64,000 nt of DNA, taken from Iris pallida. Its lineage: Eukaryota; Streptophyta; Magnoliopsida; Asparagales; Iridaceae. Each line of letters begins with the position of its first letter. The stretch's first letter is position 1. A program made the translations under genes and the position numbers. The stretch is from positions 34,790,861 through 34,854,860 of the forward strand of contig JANAVB010029819.1 in NCBI GenBank assembly GCA_029216955.1, read 5' to 3'. The notes below the pieces were generated by a model. That model did no database searches, was not told where the DNA came from, and worked only from the letters and a program-made list of their open reading frames with translations. Below are positions 10,201 to 20,516 of the stretch, piece after piece.

Positions 10201-12539
10201 AAAAATCGGCCTAGGCGTCCGCCTAGGCGCCGCCTAGGCGCTAGGCGCCCGCCCACCGCACCGAAAACCCCTAGGCGGTGGGCTAGGCGGCTAGGCGGGC
10301 CCTAGGCGGGCCTAGGCGCCCCTAGGCGGCTTGTTTTTTGAATTTTTTGATTTTTTTTTTTGATTTTTTTTTATTTTGTTTATTCTTAGTTGTATTTTGG
10401 ATATTTGTTTGGGTTTTAAGATAGTATTTGGATTTTAGAACATTAAAATTTCAAAATTCAAAATTTCAAAAATTTCAAAAAAATAAAAATAAAATAAAAA
10501 TTCTAGGCGGCCGCCTAGGCGGGCTAGGCGCTAGGCGGACCTCCGCCGCACCGAGTCCGCCTAGCGCTTTTTAGAACATTGTATGAGAATCTATCTTCAG
10601 GCTCTTGGTTAGGTCCCAAGGAAACACACTCCAAAAATTATGGGACGGGTCGTGTCAGACACAAAACGGACACATATTGTATACATCCAAACACTCCAAA
10701 ATACACTAGGATACACCAAAAATAGCTATTTGTCCTGTCTCTGTGTCCCTCCTTACCGTGTGGTGTTGTATCTTTGCAACATATATAGCATTATCCACTT
10801 TCTTTTTTCCGATCTTGCATGATGTATGTATGTAGTATCGCTCAAATAAATTCAATGGACTGTAAGTGAAGAATATCAAGATCGAAACTAACCCGCGTAA
10901 GAAGTCAGGGACGGCAGAAACCAGGCGGCCGAAGAAGGAGCACGACGAGTATACGGTGAGAAGCGTGGTGGTCTGACTCTGCCTGCCTAAGGACTGCGCT
11001 ATCTGTCCCAAGTTATTACTGTACACCAAACCCACTGTCGCTCCGCAGAAGTATGATGCATAGTACAGCCAGAAGTCGATCCGTCGGACCAGCCTCCTCG
11101 GCCCATGCTCCTCTCCCAGCACTGACAGCTGGTCTTTTCCTATCACTACTTTCTCGCAGCACCAGCAAGATTTCGGCGCCTCCTTATCCTCCTCCTCCCA
11201 GCTGCTCTCGCCTCCGATCAGGGACTTGTAGAGCTCCTGAGCTTCTCCGTCGATAAGATTGACAGGCTCGTCGAAGCGGAAGCTGGAGTAGATGCTCCGA
11301 CGCGCCCATTCACGAGCGACGACTATGCCCGGAATGCAGAGGGGGAGGATGAGTAGGCCGATGGCCCCGGCGAATAGGATACGGGCAGTGAGTGCGTCGG
11401 AGGTTGAAGGGTTGAGGAGGAGGAGGTAGAGGCCGGTGCAGAAGGCGATGACGTTGAGGAGGAGGAAGGCGTGGTAGTCGCGCCGAGCGCCGTCGGGCGG
11501 GAGGGCGGTGGTGGAGGACGGGGGCGGGCGGAGGATGGGGAGGAGGGCGGCGGCGGACGCGAGGAGGGGGAGGACCGCATTGAGCAGGAGGTAGGAGGAA
11601 GGGGAGCTGCTGCCGCCGGAAAGGGCGTTGGCAGCGAGAGAGAAGATGGCGGCGCTGACACCGTTGAAGCTGATGGTGAGAGCGAGAGCCAGCGATCGGT
11701 TGACGGGGAAGTTCTTGATGCAGAGAACAAAGCAGACAGTGTTGAACCAGCAGATGCTGCAACCAGCCAGCAAGCATAGGAGGAACACCTGCAGCCAGCA
11801 TAAATAACGTTATAATGTTACAGAGATCATGCATGCAATAGATTTTATCGATCTGTACTGGCAAATATACATCATTGTTAGCTCTTCAACCTTCATGAAA
11901 TGTTGTAAATTTCAAGATCTATACTTTATAAATGTTGGATTTTGAAATAATTTCTATATTAAGGCGTTCCGGAAAGAAACAATTATATGATGTATGTAAA
12001 TGAAATTATAAGAAGCTTATTGTTGGTTGGAAGAAGTATAAATTGGCATGCACTTGTGATGGCTTGTTGGCACAAGAACATCAATAGTACAATTATAGAT
12101 AAGAGTATAGCTTTGGAGAAATGGCCTGTCCCGACGGTTAGATTGTCTTAACCGGAACTAATTTTGGTTGTCCTTTACCCCTATTGAAAGATATAGTCTT
12201 GATTTGGATTTGGGTTGGACAGTCCTAAGAAAACCGATGGCCTGATGGTTGCTCTATAAAGAAGGGTTGTCCAAGTCCGAAGTCATTTTCGATTTGCCCT
12301 AGAGCCGGCCCTGATGGAGATCAAGATTATGTTTTGTTTTCCTCCTTTGTACAAAGTTTCTTACAATTCAGGGGAGGCCTGTCATGCATGCTGTTTAGAG
12401 TCAGACTTTGATGCCAAACCAAACCTTCCTTATAATTTATACGCCTCAGTCACTTCTTGATAATTTAGTTTTTAAAATTGCTATTCATTTATATCATTTT
12501 TATTAACATACTCTCTTAACCACTAGGCTAGAGGTTATC

Positions 12540-12578
<39 letters not shown>

Positions 12579-13254
12579 TATTTCTGAAAAGAAAGTTCAA
12601 CTTAGTATCAGACCGGTAGGTGTTTCAAATGGGAAAAGTAGAAAAGGAGGAATAGGATGGCGGTGGCGGTTCCTTCATCTCTAAGCCTTCACTTGGTTCT
12701 ACCTATCAGTCTCTTCTACTGGTCGCATATAGGATGTTACACAAAAGGTCAAGCTTGACAGGAGGCGAACATTTAATTCAAATCTAGTTATATTAACACC
12801 AAATTTGAGGGGTTGCCTAGAGACCGACAACCGGCCTTAAAAAGTTGCCAATTTGTCAATTCTAATATGGAGTACTCTTTAATCCCGTTCTGATTTGAAT
12901 TTGATCTCACATTAATATTTTTCTTTCTAGATACTTCTTTTTTAATTATTTGACATTGAAAATAATATATAAAAATATTATTAGGACATAGAATAATTCC
13001 TAAGATATTTCTTAGAATAATTCTTCTAATATTCTTATTCCAGAAGTTTCTTGTAAACAATAGAGGCACTATAAATAAGGAGTGAGACGCATTTGCTCCT
13101 CACTACCGAAACTTATAAGTTTTTTTTCATATTAATAAAAGTATTTTAAGTTTCACTCTTGCTCCACTGCTCTCTCTTTCTTCTAGGGCCGGCTCATCCT
13201 TTAGGCAAAAGGAGCAGTTGCCTAGGCCCCACTTTTTTAGGGGCCCCAAAAATA

Positions 13255-13295
<41 letters not shown>

Positions 13296-13306
13296 GGAAA
13301 GTCCAA

Positions 13307-13378
<72 letters not shown>

Positions 13379-15889
13379 GAAAGTCCAACTGAAAAAGGAA
13401 ACAACGTTTGCCTATTTAAAGATTTAACGTAATTAAATCTATCAAAATTTGGAAAAAAAAAATCAACAACAGTTGTCGTCTCTTCGTCCTCTCCCGCGGA
13501 GAAAGATCTGGTATCTTTATCTTCATCTACTATATATTAAAAACAAATATATATATGCAACTGCTTCTTATTCAAATTTTAAAAATTATTAATAAAAAAA
13601 GATTTTAAGTAGCCTTTAGGATCAAGGATGACAGATTGCATATAAATCAATATAATTAAATTATACCATTTAATCATGTTTAAATTTTCAAAAAAGGGTT
13701 CCATCTTTGAACTTTTGTCTAGGGCCTCCAAATAACTTAAGACGGCCCTGCTTTCTTCTTAGCATTCTAGCTAAGTTAGTTTGGAGAAAGGCTTGCACGG
13801 TGACACGAGCTCCAATTAAGGTTATATTCCATATAAAAGTTTATGCTAGAAAAGTCATAACTAAGTTGTTGACGATTCGGTTTATACATAACTAGTTGTT
13901 GACGATTCGGTTTATACAGTTGGACTATTTTCATTATTGTTTAATAGGTCAGACCAAAAATTAGAATTATGGTTAAATTGTATTAAAAAATAATTTTTAT
14001 ACACACTTTTGTTATATTTCAAATTTAAGCCCAAAGCTAGACTACTTAATAAATTATTAAGGGTCTGCTTGGCAATTGTAAGGGCAGCAGTTATGAGGTG
14101 TTTTCAGAGTATCGGCTATGAGCGGTTATGAGCGATCCGATTTTGGGTGGTTTAAGTAGAGCTTTTAAACCAGTCCAATCTATGCTTGGTAATTCACTAA
14201 CGAGCGGTTCTAAAAGTTTTTTATATGAATAAAATTAAATAGGAAAGTTTATTAGTAGTTACAATTATATATTTTTTTGAAAGGATATTAATGGAATAAA
14301 ATAATAAAACCAGTCAAAATCTACTGATTTTAGGTGTTTATAAAGCCACCCAAAATTGTGTTACATCGATTTTGGAGGATTTTTGAGCCGATCAAAACCA
14401 GTGCCTCAAAAAAATAAACAAACAGGAGTTTTCATAAACGGTCAGTTCAAAAACACTTCAGAACCGGTGAAAACTACATTTACCAAGTAGACCCTAAAGG
14501 ATTTCAAAACACGTTGTTTTCAAAATATACATATTTTTAATCATAAAATATGTATTAAAAAAACTAAAGATATTTAGATAATTGCATGAATCTTATTCAA
14601 TTTTCGATTTTGGGCCGAAACTAAAGCCTGAAACTAAAACAGTATATAAAAAATTTGTATTGTCAAATCGAAACCAAAATGATTTTCTTTTCAAACCGAT
14701 CCGTATCTCTTATTCGATTCGATAAGATTTGATTCGATTTTTGGTCCAAAATCGAATAATGCTCATCATTAGTACCCAGCCAAGCTAGCCAGGGAACGGA
14801 GGACCGACTGCCTGCGGCAACAACTTCACCATGTCCTCGTGCAAAGAAACAAAACCATAAGCCGAGAAAATGGCAAACTTTAAGGGCACTACAAAAGTTA
14901 CTAGGGACAATACATTTTTGACAATCATGTGCATATTCAGAACTGTCAAAAAATTATAGTTTTATTAGGACTACCAAAAATTCTACAGTCCTAATTTTAT
15001 ATGAAGATTAGATATATCATGATATTTTAGTATGACTAAGTGACACGTTTCGTAATATTCTAGTATATGACATTTAGATATATCCTATAACCAAAAAAGT
15101 ACCTGAAATAAAAGAATTAGAATGAGTCAGCTGGATTTTATTCAAAATTGAATTTCCATACATTAAATAGTTTTAAAAACAATTGATGCCCACTAAACGT
15201 TTGGGCCTGAGACAACCGTCTCATGGGTAAATATCAAGTGCAACATATAAGTCTGCACCTGCTTTTTACCGACTCCCATTCATTGGCTCCTTCCTCGCCA
15301 CCACGTGTTGACGAGCATCCAGTAGAGATAAGCATCCAGTTTATTCGGTTTGAACATAACCGAAAAGTCAAAATCGAATAAACAAAAATTTTAAAAAGTA
15401 AAAATTCATAACCGAAATCAAACCGAACAAATATAATTGATTCAATTTATTGGATTTGTTCGGTTAAACCATTTCTATTGGTTAATGGGCCGAATCCAAA
15501 TTGGGATAACGGCTAAATTATCTTAAAGTTTATATACACGTTATTGTATTTTAAATTTGAATTCAATGTTGGACTACTTGTTAAATTATCAAAGTTGAAC
15601 TTCAAAATATATACATTAAATTATTATTTTCAACATTCAACATCGGATTGGGGGGCATGAGTGTGGCCCGCATGCGCGCTTGCTCGATCTAACAGTCGAG
15701 GACGACGGGGCTCCCGTGGGAATCCACGGACGGGACTCCCGATCCGAAGCGTGCACGCGCGCGCGCATATGCATCTCCAATGGTTTTGCAAATGACCTCT
15801 AGCCTAGTGGTTAAGGGAGATACATGCGGCCCAAGTGGTCGGAGTTCGAGCCCCAATGGAGGTGAGTTTGCCACAATTACCCATTGCTT

Positions 15890-15942
<53 letters not shown>

Positions 15943-16058
15943 AAGCAATGGGTACTTGTGGTGAACTCGCGTGGTGAACTCGCCTCCACTGAGGCTCGAA
16001 CTCCCGACCACTTGGGCCGCATGCATCTCTCTTAACCACTAGGCTAGAGGTCATTTGC

Positions 16059-16090
<32 letters not shown>

Positions 16091-16297
16091 GAAAACTAAT
16101 ATATTATTCCTACTGATTACATTCATTTACGATTGCCTAATTATAAGGGCACTTCACTACTTACTCAGGACTAGTCCAGCTGAGAGGATAAATTATTCAG
16201 TACAACCCATTTTTTACTTAGGGCTGCTCCCAACCCAACACCCCCCCCCCCCCCCCCCCCCCTTCCAAAAAAAATCTAATTTTTTACCTTCATTTCA

Positions 16298-16338
<41 letters not shown>

Positions 16339-19300
16339 CAAAACCTCTCAAACTCTCACTTCTTCTCTGCCACCTCTCCATCTTCTCCATCTCCAACAAA
16401 ACCCTATATTCTTTCCCAATCTTGTTTCCAATTTCAGAGATGACACCCAAATTCTCCTCACAAACAAGTTACAGACCCTAATGCTCCTTTTTGTCTTCGG
16501 TTGATATTATTATTTTTGGAAAAAAATTTGGAAGAAATTATTAATCTTAGGACTGTTAAAATATTTTGAAAAAATTTATTGCATGGAAGATGGAGTTTAG
16601 GACTGTAAAAAAATTATTGTATATAGAACAAAAATTTCTCTAATTTTGGACGAAATTATTACCAACTTAGTCTTAGACATGAAAATTACCTAGAACTGCA
16701 TGTAGGACTGCTAAATTTTTTGACAGTCCTAGTTAATTTGTTGGTTGTTTGGATTCACCAATACTGTCATCGTAGGGAATATTAATAATGCACTATTGAT
16801 TCAATAACAGCTCTATATGTAAAAATGTAACTGGGCCTACACGTTCTAGTCTCATCCAAATGCATATTCTTTCTCCTAATTAGAACTAATAATATATCAA
16901 ATGGTAATAGAGAAACAATGACAATTCACAATGTCACAGGTGACAGGTCCATTAAAAAAGTGGCTTGTGGCCTTTCATTCTATTTGGAACTATTTACAGC
17001 TGATCTGGGTGTAACCATATTGATTATTGGTGAAGAAGTTTCGACAATGTTCTGCTCTTTCCAGGCCTTTATCACTTTTTTTAGGGGTACCATTTGTTTA
17101 GGCAAGTAGAAGCACTACAGTCGCGTATGCCAAGGAACCAATCTCTCCTAGGAAAATCATGTTGACAGCTAAGGGATTTGTAGGAACTGTCAAAAATTTT
17201 TTTGACAATACTAACAGCATATAGGACTATTAAATTTTTGATAATTCTAAATTAGACTTGCTGTAATTTAGAACTATAAAATGGACTGACGGTAATTTTT
17301 GACAGTAAGTTCATTTTAGTACTGCCAAAATTTTGACAGTTCATCATCGTCTCCAATCACGACTATGGAGATGAAATTTAGGCATCAACATAGATTGAGA
17401 AAGATTTGGAAGAGAGAATGTTTAAAATTTTGGAAAAGAGAATGGAAGAAAAAGAAAAACTTATATACCTACATTTGTGTTAGTCCTGCATAATTTTTAA
17501 ATGATAAACTTATAAATAAATAAAAAAATAAACTAGTCTGGAGTAAGAGATTTTATAAATAAAAAATAAACTAGTCTGGAGTAAGAGATGAAGTGTCTCT
17601 TTATAATTTGTAATTTGTCTTACGATTCAAAACCAATAATGCTCACCACTATCCACTATCCACCCAAGCCAGCCAATAGAGGACCGACTGGCTGCTGCAA
17701 CAACTTCACCGTGTCCTCGTGCGAAGAAACAAAACCGCGACCGGAGAAAATTATTGTACCAGCTTTTTTTTAATAAGGTCACCGTCAGATTTGAACCCGT
17801 ACCAATTTCACACGTCAGGGCAAGCCAACGCCGGTGGGACCATGCCTTTTCCTATCACGATCGGACGGCCCATATTCTCCCAAGTTTGCCACCAACGAAA
17901 ACGGAATAAACAGAAGAGACGGCAGTATCCGCAATCCTTTTTGTTCCTATCCCCTCCAACTTTAAATTAATTATACATTTGACCCACAAAAAAAATTGTC
18001 TATTTCCTAATCATCCACCTTTATATTTTCATGTACAACATGGAGACGGAACCACTAAAGAACTGGGATGGTTCCAGTCCATCCAAAAACTTGTTCTTTT
18101 TTTTTTTATATAAGTGAGTCCATATTTAATCCATTCTAATCCACTATAATCCATCCAAGTTCAAATTTTTAGTTTTGTTCCTTGTGTAACACTCACCCTG
18201 TATAAATTTGTAATATATTAAACTATTTACATTTATTTAAGAAAGAAAAATTATTAATTGTATTCATTTTGTGAAGCAAGTGTAACGTCGGCATTAGCAA
18301 AAAATATCAAGACAATATATTGGTGCAAAAAGAAAACAATTAAGGACATATACACATAAATAATAAAAAAAAAGGTACATAGGGGTGAGCATTATTAGTT
18401 TTGGGTCGAAAATTGAATCGAATCTCTATTTGGCTTGGTTTAAAAAAAATTGATAAGATTTAGATTTTGGAAATATTAAATAAAAGTATTCAGTTTCTAT
18501 TTCGATTTTGATTTGATCCAAAATCGAATAAAACATATACAATTATATAAATATCCTCAATTATATACATATTTTATTATTATTATTTAATATATTTTGA
18601 AAATAATAATTTTATGTATGTTATTTGAAATCCAATTCAACATTTAACAACTATTTTAAAATATACAATTTAATAATTTAATAACTAGTTCAATTTAGGA
18701 GTACAACAAACGTGTACATAAATATATATTTTTAATATAATTTAAACAAATTTAATTTCTGACCAACTTTACTAAACAATAAAAATAGTCTAATCGAACA
18801 AACCGAAATAATTATATCGGTTTGGTTCGGTTCGATTTAAATTATGTCTAATTTTAATTTGGTTTTAAATTTTTAGAAATTTTTGACTTACTCCGTTGTG
18901 ACTATTTGGATCCGAACGCTCACTTCTAGCTGTACACGTGTAGATACAAATTTGAATATTTTAGAAGGGTATAAATGCAGGCATTGTTGGTTGGTTGGGT
19001 AGGTAGGGTTGGTTGTTGTTACTATCACAGTACAAATGTCTGTTCTAAATTTTTGTGCCCAAATCTCACAACTAACGAGTACTAAAAAAAAAGGGAATTA
19101 GAAAAAGAAGAGGACAAGAGCAGCCGAGGGGGGAGGGGGTTTTATGCAAAAAAAAAAAAAAAAAAAAAAACTGCAAAGCCAACCGAAGAAGAAGAAGAGA
19201 GAAGAGGAGGGTTAATAATATACTTACTGGGAAATAGGAGAGGGAGATGGTTGAGGTGATGAGGAGCCACTGGAGTCCGTAGGAGGCGAAGCCGATGGCG

Positions 19301-19536
19301 GCGGCGAGGAAGAGGACGAGGGGGAGGGGGAGGTAGAGGAGGGCGAGGCCGGAGGACCAGCCGAAGACCTTGCCGAGGTCGGAGGCGGTGGCGAGGTAGT
19401 TGAGCTGGACCTGCGAGATCCCCATCACCGACTTCAGCCGCGACGAGTACGCGGAGAAGTCGAAGTTCGTCCCGGTGAACGCCTGGACCCATATGATCGC
19501 CACGAGGATCATCCACTTCCGAGACTGACCCGCCAT
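7290..19536 (-). CDS. Nodulin-like / NFD4-type MFS transporter, three exons
   Basis: On the - strand the exons are 19536-19228 (103 codons), 11788-10893 and 7797-7290. They join in frame through GT-AG introns to about 570 residues, the usual size of this family. Exon 1 begins [12 protein letters not shown] and contains [10 protein letters not shown] and QVQLNYLA, both typical of the nodulin-like domain. Exon 2 carries [19 protein letters not shown] and a cytoplasmic loop with a cluster of acidic residues and an SCWCCEK motif, then GQIAQSLG. Exon 3 has FARTGW, a run of hydrophobic helices, and [14 protein letters not shown]. About 12 membrane helices are expected. Family members are integral membrane proteins of largely unknown substrate; the NFD4 name comes from an Arabidopsis karyogamy mutant. 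The GTG at 11788 is the first codon after the splice acceptor, not a start. Introns of 7.4 and 3.1 kb are filled with repeats. A TATA box lies 110 bases upstream. Confidence 0.92.
7906..8420. mobile_element. GATACCGAT-type MITE, copy 1
   Basis: About 515 bp, AT-rich in the centre, with both ends built from repeated GATACCGAT/ATCGGTATC words. The right end reads CCGATACCATGAACCTTA, the inverse of the left end seen best in copy 2 (TAAGGTTTAAAGTATCGG). Non-coding. Confidence 0.65.
8711..9198. mobile_element. GATACCGAT-type MITE, copy 2
   Basis: This is the copy present only in unit B of the tandem duplication. Its left end, TAAGGTTTAAAGTATCGG, is the inverse of the family's right end. The flanking sequence TTCTTAA..TTCTA is contiguous in unit A, so this copy inserted after, or was lost from one unit of, the duplication. 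Confidence 0.65.
9221..9689. mobile_element. GATACCGAT-type MITE, copy 3
   Basis: This is the counterpart of copy 1 in unit B, with the same flanks (gtgtcattatcat on the left, tcattataattatgat on the right). It shows the same GATACC/GGTATC-rich ends. Confidence 0.65.
9814..10194. other. Intron 2 sequence without recognised features
   Basis: Ordinary AT-rich intron sequence of the transporter gene. Nothing further is supported. Confidence 0.5.
10195..10579. mobile_element. CCTAGGCG-rich MITE
   Basis: The ends TGTTCTAAAAA..CG and CG..TTTTTAGAACA are inverted repeats. The flanks inside them are dense in CCTAGGCG/CGCCTAGG words, so each end can fold strongly. The centre is a T-rich then A-rich spacer. 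It lies in intron 2 of the transporter gene, about 310 bp from exon 2. Confidence 0.8.
11789..12509. other. Start of transporter intron 1, unassigned
   Basis: AT-rich intron sequence. A segment at about 12120-12310 is less AT-rich and ends in a CCCTAGAGCCGGCCCTG stretch, possibly the end of an old hAT-like element, but no partner end was found. Confidence 0.4.
12510..12573 (-). repeat. Fragment of the tRNA-related palindrome family plus (AT)n
   Basis: The stretch CTCTTAACCACTAGGCTAGAGG at about 12513-12534, followed by an AT run to 12573, repeats the right end of the palindrome at 15788-16058, including its adjacent AT run. Only the box-A half is present. Confidence 0.55.
13184..13750. mobile_element. 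hAT-like MITE expanded by AT microsatellites
   Basis: The left end TAGGGCCGGCT and the inverse of the right end, CAGGGCCGTCT, match. The element is flanked by CTTTCTTC at 13176-13183 and 13751-13758, an 8-bp direct repeat as expected for hAT insertions. The flank is pyrimidine-rich, so chance is possible. Two AT runs (about 13258-13291 and 13309-13374) make up much of the left half. It is non-coding and lies within transporter intron 1. Confidence 0.65.
13856..13917. repeat. Two-copy 30-bp tandem repeat
   Basis: The block containing GTTGTTGACGATTCGGTTTA occurs twice in direct succession, with one or two differences. It looks like a local slippage duplication. Confidence 0.8.
14061..14494. 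mobile_element. Tourist-like (PIF/Harbinger) MITE
   Basis: The left end GGGTCTGCTTGGCAA and the inverse of the right end, GGGTCTACTTGGTAA, form a terminal inverted repeat of about 15 bp. The 434-bp element is flanked by TAA at 14058-14060 and 14495-14497, the target duplication typical of Tourist elements. Non-coding. Confidence 0.8.
14753..14870. repeat. Direct repeat, left copy (pair with 17629-17752)
   Basis: About 115 bp from AATAATGCTCA to GAGAAAAT, including 'ggaccgactg' and 'caacaacttcacc', recurs 2.9 kb to the right in the same orientation with moderate divergence. Its first part overlaps the end of a dispersed 'TGAGCATTATT' repeat. Confidence 0.7.
15788..16058. mobile_element. Palindrome of tRNA-related (SINE-like) sequence around an AT core
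   Basis: The left arm (15788-15893) and the inverted right arm (15942-16058) share about 105 bp and enclose an AT run. Reading into each arm from outside, TAGCCTAGTGGTT at 15800 matches a Pol III box A and GAGTTCGAGCC at 15842 resembles box B, 30 bases apart, as in tRNA-derived SINEs. The right arm has an extra internal copy of a GTGGTGAACTCGC stretch. A half copy lies at 12510-12544, so this is a dispersed family. No tRNA cloverleaf is evident. Confidence 0.6.
16241..16337. repeat. Poly(C) run and (CT)n microsatellite
   Basis: A run of about 22 C at 16241-16262 is followed after 38 bases by a CT repeat at 16301-16337. Confidence 0.9.
17629..17752. repeat. Direct repeat, right copy (pair with 14753-14870)
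   Basis: Same landmarks as the left copy: AATAATGCTCA, then the AGGACCGACTGGCTG block, then CAACAACTTCACC, ending GAGAAAAT. The two copies bracket the GGACTGTC field and the tRNA-related palindrome. Confidence 0.7.
17753..18379. other. Intron 1 sequence without recognised features
   Basis: AT-rich intron sequence of the transporter gene. A short CC-rich part at 17800-17960 is open in one + frame but shows no recognisable product. Confidence 0.4.
18380..18928. mobile_element. hAT-like MITE with TAGGGGTGAGC terminus
   Basis: The left end TAGGGGTGAGCATT and the inverse of the right end, TAGAAGTGAGCGTT, are imperfect inverted repeats. The 8-bp flanks aaggtaca and gctgtaca share their last five bases, which would fit a decayed hAT target duplication. 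Related ends appear near 14.75 kb and at about 374-475. Non-coding. Confidence 0.5.
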
Positions 19537-19645
19537 TACTACTATCGATCTCGAGATCTCCTCCTCCTCCTGCTCTTTCGATCGATCAACAGGATGAGGA
19601 AGAAGTAGTAGTGATGATGGAGAGAGAAAATTAGTTTCGGATCCG

Positions 19646-19654
19646 TTTATATAG
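19646..19654 (-). promoter_or_regulatory. TATA box of the transporter gene
   Basis: Read on the - strand the sequence is CTATATAAA. It lies 110 bases upstream of the start codon at 19536 in an otherwise GC-richer promoter, which places the expected transcription start near 19615. A GTGGT tandem run at 19677-19701 lies just upstream of it. Confidence 0.7.
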
Positions 19655-19701
19655 GAGGGAGGAGACGATTCGATTGTGGTGTGGTGTGGTGTGGTGTGGT
19701 G

Positions 19702-20213
19702 TTCCCGAGGAGCAACCGCTGTTAAGTGGTGCTCTGCTGCAGCCTACACTTACAGTTGGCATGGCACTATGGGAGAGAGGACCTGTTCATTCATTAATTT
19801 CATGTTTGTTTGTTTGTTTTTTTATTTTTATTTTGGCTAATTAGAGTTTAGAACTGGATTTTATATTCGCTTAGAGTTTAAGTTATAACTTGACCAAATT
19901 AGAAAAATTAGCCTAAGTTTTTGTTATTTTTTTTTTTTTCATATTTGACAACGAAACCTTCGTACGTAGACTAGTAAGGATATTATAGAAAAAAAAATAA
20001 AACAAATAATAAAAATATAATATCTAAAATTTTCAATTGGACATGTCAGACTTAAACTCTAAACTGGTATAAAATACATGATCTAAAATCTATAACCCTT
20101 GTTTTGTGGCATTTAGGTACCTTTAGTTTTTGTGTTTTTCTTTTTATTTTAACTACTACAAAGAAGTAATATCTTGCCATACTTTAAGACTCCAAAACTT
20201 AAGTTGACTTTCC

Positions 20214-20215
<2 letters not shown>
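19702..20215. other. Intergenic spacer upstream of the transporter gene
   Basis: AT-rich, with T-runs. I see no gene or repeat that I can support. It is distal promoter sequence for the - strand gene. Confidence 0.5.

Positions 20216-20266
<51 letters not shown>
20216..20266. repeat. (TAA)n microsatellite
   Basis: About 17 TAA units. Confidence 0.95.
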
Positions 20267-20340
20267 GTAAAAGATCATTATAAGAGGAACCGTTCTTTGT
20301 CCAACGTTTATAGCTCATGTAAAAAATAGTGCAGATACCA

Positions 20341-20367
20341 TACAAGACCGACAGGATTCGAACCTGT
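20341..20367 (-). tRNA. Truncated tRNA-like 3' end (T arm) at the Copia LTR junction
   Basis: On the - strand the stretch contains a perfect box B (GGTTCGAATCC) flanked by a 5-bp T stem (ACAGG / CCTGT) and followed by a seven-base stretch (CGGTCTT) where an acceptor strand would be. The Copia LTR begins inside or directly at the stem, so no D arm or anticodon arm is present here. It may be the remnant of a tRNA gene or tRNA-derived repeat used as insertion target. It is not a functional tRNA as it stands. Confidence 0.35.
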
Positions 20368-20484
20368 TGAGAACTAATAAGGGATTTAGTCTCACATTGG
20401 AAAAATGTAGTATTAACAGGAGCTAGACTCCCTATAAGTAGTGGAATAGCCAATCAATAAAAACACAACAATTATTCACTACAT
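20365..20484 (+). mobile_element. 5' LTR of Copia element 1 (120 bp)
   Basis: This is a very short LTR beginning TGTTGAGAAC and ending TTCACTACA. The Met-tRNA primer-binding site follows at once (TGGTATCAGAGCC from 20485). It contains a CCTATAAGTAG TATA-like box at about 20429 and a CAATAAAAA polyadenylation-like signal at about 20454. The length fits short-LTR Copia lineages such as Ale/Retrofit. The 3' LTR is not in the window. Confidence 0.85.
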
Positions 20485-20498
20485 GGTATCAGAGCCAT
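20485..20498 (+). other. Primer-binding site (initiator Met-tRNA) of Copia element 1
   Basis: TGGTATCAGAGCCA directly abuts the LTR, the standard minus-strand primer site of Copia elements. Confidence 0.9.
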
Positions 20499-20516
20499 AA
20501 CCACCAAAAAAAAAAT

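Larger units (their letters stand above)
14887..17340. mobile_element. Possible decayed CACTA-like element with repeated GGACTGTC palindromes
   Basis: The segment opens with CACTACAAAA. It contains about ten scattered copies of a TAGGACTGTCAAAAA word and its inverse, several facing each other as imperfect palindromes (for example near 14968, 16701, 17189 and 17320), as in subterminal arrays of CACTA transposons. No matching TAGTG right end was found and there is no transposase. The palindrome at 15788-16058 and two simple repeats lie inside. Confidence 0.35.

Noticed and set aside
11786..11788. GTG as an alternative start for a shorter transporter
   Set aside because: It directly follows a good CTGCAG acceptor and joins in phase with exon 1, which carries the conserved N-terminus.
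11310..11864. Proline-rich and other frames over transporter exon 2
   Set aside because: Shadows of the GC-rich exon; the transporter frame has clear family motifs and joins in phase to exons 1 and 3.
13127..13392. Open frames of repeated Tyr-Ile (also at 15689-16054, 32275-32484, 33400-33633 and 34500-35181)
   Set aside because: They are translations of AT microsatellites on either strand, with no start context or homology.
17719..17970. 83-codon + frame in transporter intron 1
   Set aside because: It begins within one of the direct repeats, has no homology I recognise, and lies in an intron full of transposon remains.
20341..20367. Functional tRNA gene
   Set aside because: Only a T arm and a possible acceptor strand are present; the D arm and anticodon arm are missing.
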